Shown one piece after another: positions 63,291 to 64,000 of a stretch of DNA of 64,000 nucleotides; within the stretch, counting starts at the first letter, position 1; every line of letters begins with the position of its first letter. The translations under genes were made by a program, and so were the position numbers. Below the pieces are notes generated by a model that saw only the letters and a list, made by a program, of their open reading frames with translations, was not told the origin of the DNA and made no database searches. Source of the DNA: Pelagibacteraceae bacterium (lineage in GTDB: Bacteria > Pseudomonadota > Alphaproteobacteria > HIMB59 > GCA-002718135); the NCBI GenBank assembly GCA_002717485.1, contig PBDW01000007.1, positions 62,001 through 126,000 of the forward strand, read 5' to 3'.

Positions 63291-63803
63291 ATGAAATATT
63301 TTTTTTTTATATTAATTCTTTTAATATCAAATAATTTATATTCTCAAAATTTTGCAACTTTAAATTACGAAGAAGTTTATTCAGATTCTAGAGCTTTTCA
63401 AAAATATTTAAATGATATTGAAAATTTTAAAACAAAACAAATGAATATAATAAAAAAACTTGAAAAAAATTTGATTAAGGAGAGAAATAACCTAGATGAA
63501 TCAAAATTAATTATTTCTGAAGAGAATTATAATATTAAAATTAATGATTATGAAAATAATTTACAAGATTACTATGAAGAAATTGATAAAATAAATAATG
63601 TTATTTTTAATAAAATTGAAAGAGGAAAATCTGAAATAAGTAAAGAAATAAACTTAATTCTTCAAGAAATTGCAATAGAAGATGACATTTTAATGATTTT
63701 TGATGAAAATAATTTTGTAATAGCTGTAAAAGAAATTGATATAACATCAAAAGTAATTGATAAATTGAATTCACGAATAAAAAAACTTAATATTGAAGAG
63801 TAA
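63291..63803 (+). CDS. skp: OmpH/Skp-family periplasmic chaperone
   Basis: Signal peptide, NFATLNYEEVYSDSRAFQKYLNDIE then a long coiled coil; located between bamA and lpxD. Confidence 0.75.
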   Translation: MKYFFFILILLISNNLYSQNFATLNYEEVYSDSRAFQKYLNDIENFKTKQMNIIKKLEKNLIKERNNLDESKLIISEENYNIKINDYENNLQDYYEEIDKINNVIFNKIERGKSEISKEINLILQEIAIEDDILMIFDENNFVIAVKEIDITSKVIDKLNSRIKKLNIEE

Positions 63804-63807
63804 AAAT

Positions 63808-64000
63808 ATGCCTTTTTCTCTAAAAAATATTGATAATTTATTAAAAAAGAAGGAAGTTAATATCAAATATTCAATTTCCTCCGATTTAACTTTTGATAAT
63901 TTTGCAACCTTATCAAATGCAACAAATAAAGACGTTTCCTTCTTTCATAATCTTAAATACAAGAATGATTTAATTAATACTAAATCTGCTGCTTGTTTTA
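63808..64000 (+). CDS. lpxD: UDP-3-O-acylglucosamine N-acyltransferase, N-terminal part (truncated by the window end)
   Basis: MPFSLKNIDNLLKKKEVNIKYSISSDLTFDNFATLSNATNKDVSFFHNLKYKNDLINTKSAACF; follows bamA-skp. Confidence 0.75.
   Translation, partial: MPFSLKNIDNLLKKKEVNIKYSISSDLTFDNFATLSNATNKDVSFFHNLKYKNDLINTKSAACF

Overview
The window is a low-GC, tightly packed chromosomal segment, probably from a streamlined (marine-type) alphaproteobacterium. I infer this from gene content, gene order and AT richness; I ran no searches. About 1-17.1 kb is a surface-polysaccharide (O-antigen/capsule) cluster: partial nucleotidyltransferase, several glycosyltransferases, AsnB-type amidotransferase, complete dTDP-rhamnose set rfbC/B/D/A, EpsG/Wzy-like polymerase, UDP-HexNAc dehydrogenase and a WecA/MraY-like initiating transferase. 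About 17.1-24.4 kb holds dusA, an Fe-type alcohol dehydrogenase interrupted by an in-frame TAA, glpK, parE and glnA. About 24.4-31.5 kb holds two tandem glutamine-riboswitch-like aptamers upstream of glnA, tRNA-His, a 43-aa ORF with an ArfA-like motif, tRNA-Leu, tig-clpP-clpX-lon-hupB, tRNA-Val and tRNA-Asp. About 31.5-55.3 kb holds nuoA-N, birA, coaX, RNase J, proS, lolC/E-lolD and dnaE. About 55.3-64 kb holds rpsB (with a pseudoknot-like leader), tsf, pyrH, frr, uppS, cdsA, dxr, bamA, skp/ompH and partial lpxD. I found no CRISPR array, transposase, phage module or recognisable defence system. The most interesting items are the tandem glutamine aptamers, the rpsB leader pseudoknot that overlaps the Shine-Dalgarno, the ArfA-like small ORF, the TAA-interrupted dehydrogenase, the GT2-TM-GT4 fusion protein and the absence of rseP between dxr and bamA.
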